From Aequorivita echinoideorum (GTDB lineage: Bacteria; Bacteroidota; Bacteroidia; Flavobacteriales; Flavobacteriaceae): 64,000 nt of DNA. Of this stretch, positions 61,932 through 64,000 are shown in pieces. How positions within the stretch are numbered: the first letter of the stretch is position 1; each line of letters opens with the position of its first letter. The stretch is taken from positions 604,712 to 668,711 of the forward strand of contig NZ_JAHCTB010000002.1 in NCBI RefSeq assembly GCF_018476645.1, in the 5' to 3' direction. A program made the position numbers and the translations under genes. The notes beneath the pieces are model-generated. The model saw nothing but the letters and a program-made list of their open reading frames with translations. It did no database searches and was not told the origin of the DNA.

Positions 61932-62438
61932 ATGCAAAACCTAAACATCAACCTTTTAGACGAGACGATAGATCCGGCTATCATTACCACTGCCATCGAT
62001 GCGCTCAATGCGCTACTGAGCGCACTGCCGCGTATTGCCCTTACGCCCGAACAGCTGCGGAGCATGCTGTCCATAAACGTGGACAACAAAATATTTGTGG
62101 AAGATGTACTTACCGTTATTGGCAATGGGGGCGATTCCTATTTGCCGAACTACCTCAACGAGACCGCCATGCGCAAGGATCTGGAGGTGAAAAATGCGCT
62201 GGCCCCACTTTTGAACAAGCTACAGACCGCCCTTACGCGTGTGAACGATTTGGATCGCGTTGCGGGTCACGAGAGTTATGCCATGGCCTTGGGAATTTAC
62301 AAGATTACCGAGGCGGCCGCTATGGCAGGCGTACCCGATGCGCGTACGGCGTATGAGTCTTTGAAACCCAGGTTCGAGCGCCAAGGGGGCGGCAGGCCGG
62401 CAACCAACTTTGCTCCGCCAGCACCGCCCGCTGAATAG
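61932..62438 (+). CDS. Alanine-rich helical protein of unknown function
   Basis: A 168-residue protein, mostly helical, rich in Ala, Leu and Asn, with a Pro/Ala-rich C-terminus (GGGRPATNFAPPAPPAE). No signal peptide or known motif is visible. Base composition is clearly more G+C-rich than the preceding genes, which may indicate a different origin. It is followed by an intrinsic terminator. Confidence 0.65.
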   Translation: MQNLNINLLDETIDPAIITTAIDALNALLSALPRIALTPEQLRSMLSINVDNKIFVEDVLTVIGNGGDSYLPNYLNETAMRKDLEVKNALAPLLNKLQTALTRVNDLDRVAGHESYAMALGIYKITEAAAMAGVPDARTAYESLKPRFERQGGGRPATNFAPPAPPAE

Positions 62439-62453
62439 ACAACATAGCCAAAG

Positions 62454-62478
62454 AGGGTCCTCCGGGGCCCTTTTTTTG
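62454..62478 (+). terminator. Intrinsic terminator
   Basis: AGGGTCC and GGGCCCT arms (one G-T pair) close a TCCG loop, followed by T7. It lies 15 bases after the stop of the alanine-rich gene. Confidence 0.7.
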
Positions 62479-62747
62479 CCAATAAATCAACCGAGAAACG
62501 GATATAATAAAGGCATTTTGTACCCGTAAAAAGGAATATAAAGAATGTGTTGCAGGTATATAAACGATCTTTTAAAGGAATATAAACAATGAAACAAAGG
62601 AACGGTAAGAATGTAATACAGGAATTAGATAGATGTTTTACAAGAATTTATGGGATGATTTACAATACTATAACGGATGTAAAAAAGGAAAAGAACGTAT
62701 GTTTTTAAGGAATAAAATAACAAACTAATAGATAGCAGTAAAAGTTT
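62479..62747. other. Non-coding gap with a short direct repeat
   Basis: No gene is seen. AAAGGAATATAAAGAATG at 62530-62547 recurs with one change at 62574-62591 (44 bases apart), and further A+G-rich relatives follow. Nothing else is recognised. Confidence 0.4.
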
Positions 62748-63092
62748 ATGGCCACAAAACCAATAGCACTACCCAACGTGGGCGAAATGCTGAATGCGCA
62801 CCTCACCGCCCAGAATGTGCCAAAGGCAGCACTGTGCAGAAATATGGACCGCCACCCCAAATATTTACAGGCAGATGTAAAAAAGACGAGCCTGAAAACG
62901 GAGCTGCTCTGGCATTACAGCCTAGCACTGGGCCATAATTTTTTTGCCGACCTCGCCGCGCAACTGCCCGACTATTTTACCACCAACGTCCCAGACCCAA
63001 CCCTGCCCTTTAAACAGCGCATCGACCAATTGGAGGAGGAGGTTAAATTGTTGAACGTGAAGGTGGAGATTTTGGAGGGAGTTTTAAAATAA
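62748..63092 (+). CDS. XRE-like helix-turn-helix protein with C-terminal coiled coil
   Basis: A 114-residue protein. The N-terminal half resembles the small Bacteroidota XRE-type regulators (VGEMLNAHLTAQNVPKAALCRNM ... LKTELLWHYSLALGHNFFADLA). The C-terminal 30 residues form a heptad coiled coil (RIDQLEEEVKLLNVKVEILEGVL). It is probably a dimeric DNA-binding protein. The recognition helix (MDRHPKYLQADVKK) is unusual for the family, so the call is tentative. Confidence 0.55.
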   Translation: MATKPIALPNVGEMLNAHLTAQNVPKAALCRNMDRHPKYLQADVKKTSLKTELLWHYSLALGHNFFADLAAQLPDYFTTNVPDPTLPFKQRIDQLEEEVKLLNVKVEILEGVLK

Positions 63093-63159
63093 AGGTTATA
63101 TTTGAAATAGTAATTATAGAGATGTGTGAGAGATATATAATGGTGGTTTATATATGCAT

Positions 63160-63854
63160 GTTGCCCACAATATGACAAAAATCGTAATATATAGCCTAAT
63201 TGTTCTGATTTTAGTGAGTTGTAATGGATATTCACAAAAAACTGACCCGAAATCTGCCGACTCTTCTCAAATTGAAAAAATCGACACAATTACCAAGCTT
63301 CGTTCTGACGGAACTAAAGAATTTGAGGTCCAAACTAAAAACGGCTTTAAAACTGGAAGCGGATTTTTATTCGACCGAAACGAAAATATTGTCGGACTAA
63401 AGCATTTCGAAAATGACACACTGAATGGTTTCGGACTTTTACTTTACGAAAATACGTTCAAACCTCAATATCTTTACGAATCGAATAATGGAAAGCGAGA
63501 CGGAGTATTAATTGACTTTTATGAAAATGGAGTTATAAAATCATTTAGAAGTTCCGACTTATTTAACGACAGCCAACATATTAAATTTCACGAGAACGGA
63601 ACAATAAAGGAAATCGGAAAAACGAAAAAAGGAAAAGCAAACGGAATTTGGTTATATTTCGACAATAATGGAATTTTAGAGAAAAAAGTAGAATACGAAA
63701 ACGGAAATATAAAAAAATAAAAATACTGTGGGCAACACCGTATATAAGCTATGGCTTGGTCAGTCCTCACTTGGAAAATCCTGCGGATTTCCCAAAGCCA
63801 GTTTTTATCAGGAAAGGTCTGTCCCGAGACACGCCACAGCTCATATACATAACC
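63160..63854 (+). mobile_element. Integron-cassette-like unit (one gene plus attC-like site)
   Basis: The unit runs from GTTGCCCACA (63160-63169) to the base before GTT at 63855. It contains one gene and ends in a 130-base imperfect inverted repeat. If it is joined as a circle between the two GTT positions, its left edge GTTGCCCACA and TGTGGGCAAC (63727-63736) become a perfect 10-bp R box, as expected of an integron cassette. No integrase gene is in the window. Confidence 0.6.
63172..63720 (+). CDS. YwqK/MORN-repeat lipoprotein (cassette gene)
   Basis: 182 residues from the ATG at 63172 (MTKIVIYSLIVLILVSCNG, lipid Cys at 17); the ATG at 63154 lies outside the cassette edge and is less likely. 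The mature part has the repeated pattern ENGTIKEIGKTKKGKANGIWLYFDNNG found in the MORN-like YwqK antitoxin-type family. The stop codon is 6 bases before the attC-like site. Despite the family name, no toxin gene is adjacent; the function is unknown. Confidence 0.78.
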   Translation: MTKIVIYSLIVLILVSCNGYSQKTDPKSADSSQIEKIDTITKLRSDGTKEFEVQTKNGFKTGSGFLFDRNENIVGLKHFENDTLNGFGLLLYENTFKPQYLYESNNGKRDGVLIDFYENGVIKSFRSSDLFNDSQHIKFHENGTIKEIGKTKKGKANGIWLYFDNNGILEKKVEYENGNIKK

Positions 63855-63864
63855 GTTGGCAATA
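63727..63864 (+). other. attC-like recombination site
   Basis: Outer end TGTGGGCAAC at 63727 and CCGTTGGCA at 63853. Inner arms GTATATAAGCTATGGC and GCCACAGCTCATATAC pair at 14 of 16 positions. A further inner hairpin is GGAAAATCC-TGC-GGATTTCC. This is the layout of a long folded attC with R box, L box and variable terminal structure. Confidence 0.6.
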
Positions 63865-63874
63865 ATTAAGACCA

Positions 63875-64000
63875 ATGTACTTTCCTGAAATAGGTTGACT
63901 AAAAATTAAACCTTTTAGTACTAGACTTAATGAAAGACAAAAAACAGCACTGCCGAAAAACTTCCTACAAAAAAGTAGGTTTCGATTTAAAACTTTTGAT
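63875..64000 (+). mobile_element. Probable left end of an IS3-family insertion sequence (cut by window edge)
   Basis: TGTACTTTCCTGAAATAGGT begins a sequence with the TG terminus and layout of IS3-type elements in this family. It is followed after 55 bases by the start of a transposase-like ORF. The right end is outside the window, so the call rests on resemblance. Confidence 0.4.
63930..64000 (+). CDS. Possible IS3 OrfA transposase, 5' fragment
   Basis: 23 codons are visible, beginning MKDKKQHCRKTSYKKVGFDL; the frame is open to the window edge. The basic start followed by a VGFDLKLL helix resembles OrfA helix-turn-helix N-termini. The rest of the gene must be examined outside this window. 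Confidence 0.4.
   Translation, partial: MKDKKQHCRKTSYKKVGFDLKLL

Noticed and set aside
63727..63864. The folded site as an ordinary terminator or IS inverted repeat
   Set aside because: It is about 138 bases long with nested arms and no T-tract, and its outer arm pairs exactly with the other edge of the gene unit, which a terminator would not explain.
1..64000. tRNA, rRNA or replication origin
   Set aside because: I looked through the intergenic gaps by eye and found no cloverleaf-like sequence, rRNA segment or DnaA-box cluster; a covariance-model search would be needed to exclude small RNAs.

Overview
The window looks like a chromosomal segment from a Bacteroidota bacterium of the family Flavobacteriaceae. 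The evidence is a gliding-motility lipoprotein (GldH), a secreted protease with a type IX secretion C-terminal signal, RicT/PSP1, DUF4286, DUF4292, DUF3109 and HU-CCDC81/SPOR proteins, A+T-rich codon use, TTG starts, and promoters of the flavobacterial TTG-N(17-23)-TAnnTTTG type. The genus cannot be fixed from the sequence alone. No rRNA or tRNA gene and no CRISPR array was seen.

Layout. 1-11 kb holds housekeeping genes: HupE-like protein, dCMP deaminase, CtpA-type protease, MarC, a TPR protein, rsmA, mgtE, a flippase and dut. 11-16.3 kb is an envelope cluster (sugar nucleotidyltransferase, TPR protein, DUF4292 lipoprotein, EnvC-like protein) interrupted by a MntA-HepT toxin-antitoxin pair; the EnvC-like gene carries an in-frame TGA. 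16.3-25.4 kb holds a thioesterase, a SPOR protein, dprA, trpS, plsC, an ECF sigma factor with an apparent membrane-spanning anti-sigma/beta-barrel protein, recA and trhO. 25.6-31.2 kb holds ricT, gldH, pbp1A and a 3-oxoacid CoA-transferase pair. 31.2-41.9 kb holds a candidate 29-codon gene with its own promoter and terminator, a fused double ABC ATPase, a T9SS subtilase, a lipoprotein with a duplicated motif, an exonuclease, a serine hydrolase, ogt and a CNNM-type protein.

41.9-56.7 kb is a haem biosynthesis cluster (hemA-hemC-trkH-trkA-hemD, then hemE, hemF and hemB) with a divergent AraC-type regulator. It is heavily colonised by repetitive DNA. A REP-associated tyrosine transposase (RAYT) is fused in frame to the N-terminus of HemF, with a REP-type palindrome encoded in the linker. 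A REP array encodes the C-terminal tail of the neighbouring EI24 protein. HemD has two, and HemC one, palindromic segments translated in frame. A four-helix-bundle (23S-IVP-like) gene sits between two heptamer-repeat tracts in opposite orientation.

56.9-64 kb is an accessory tail: a TPR histidine kinase with its response regulator, several orphan lipoproteins and small proteins, then a gene that has the architecture of an integron cassette with an attC-like site, and the probable left end of an IS3-family element cut by the window edge.

The strongest leads are the RAYT-HemF fusion with REP palindromes inside haem genes, the integron-like cassette at 63.2-63.9 kb, the period-7 repeat tracts, the sigma/dual-membrane anti-sigma pair, and the AraC regulator with a Cys-Pro motif.
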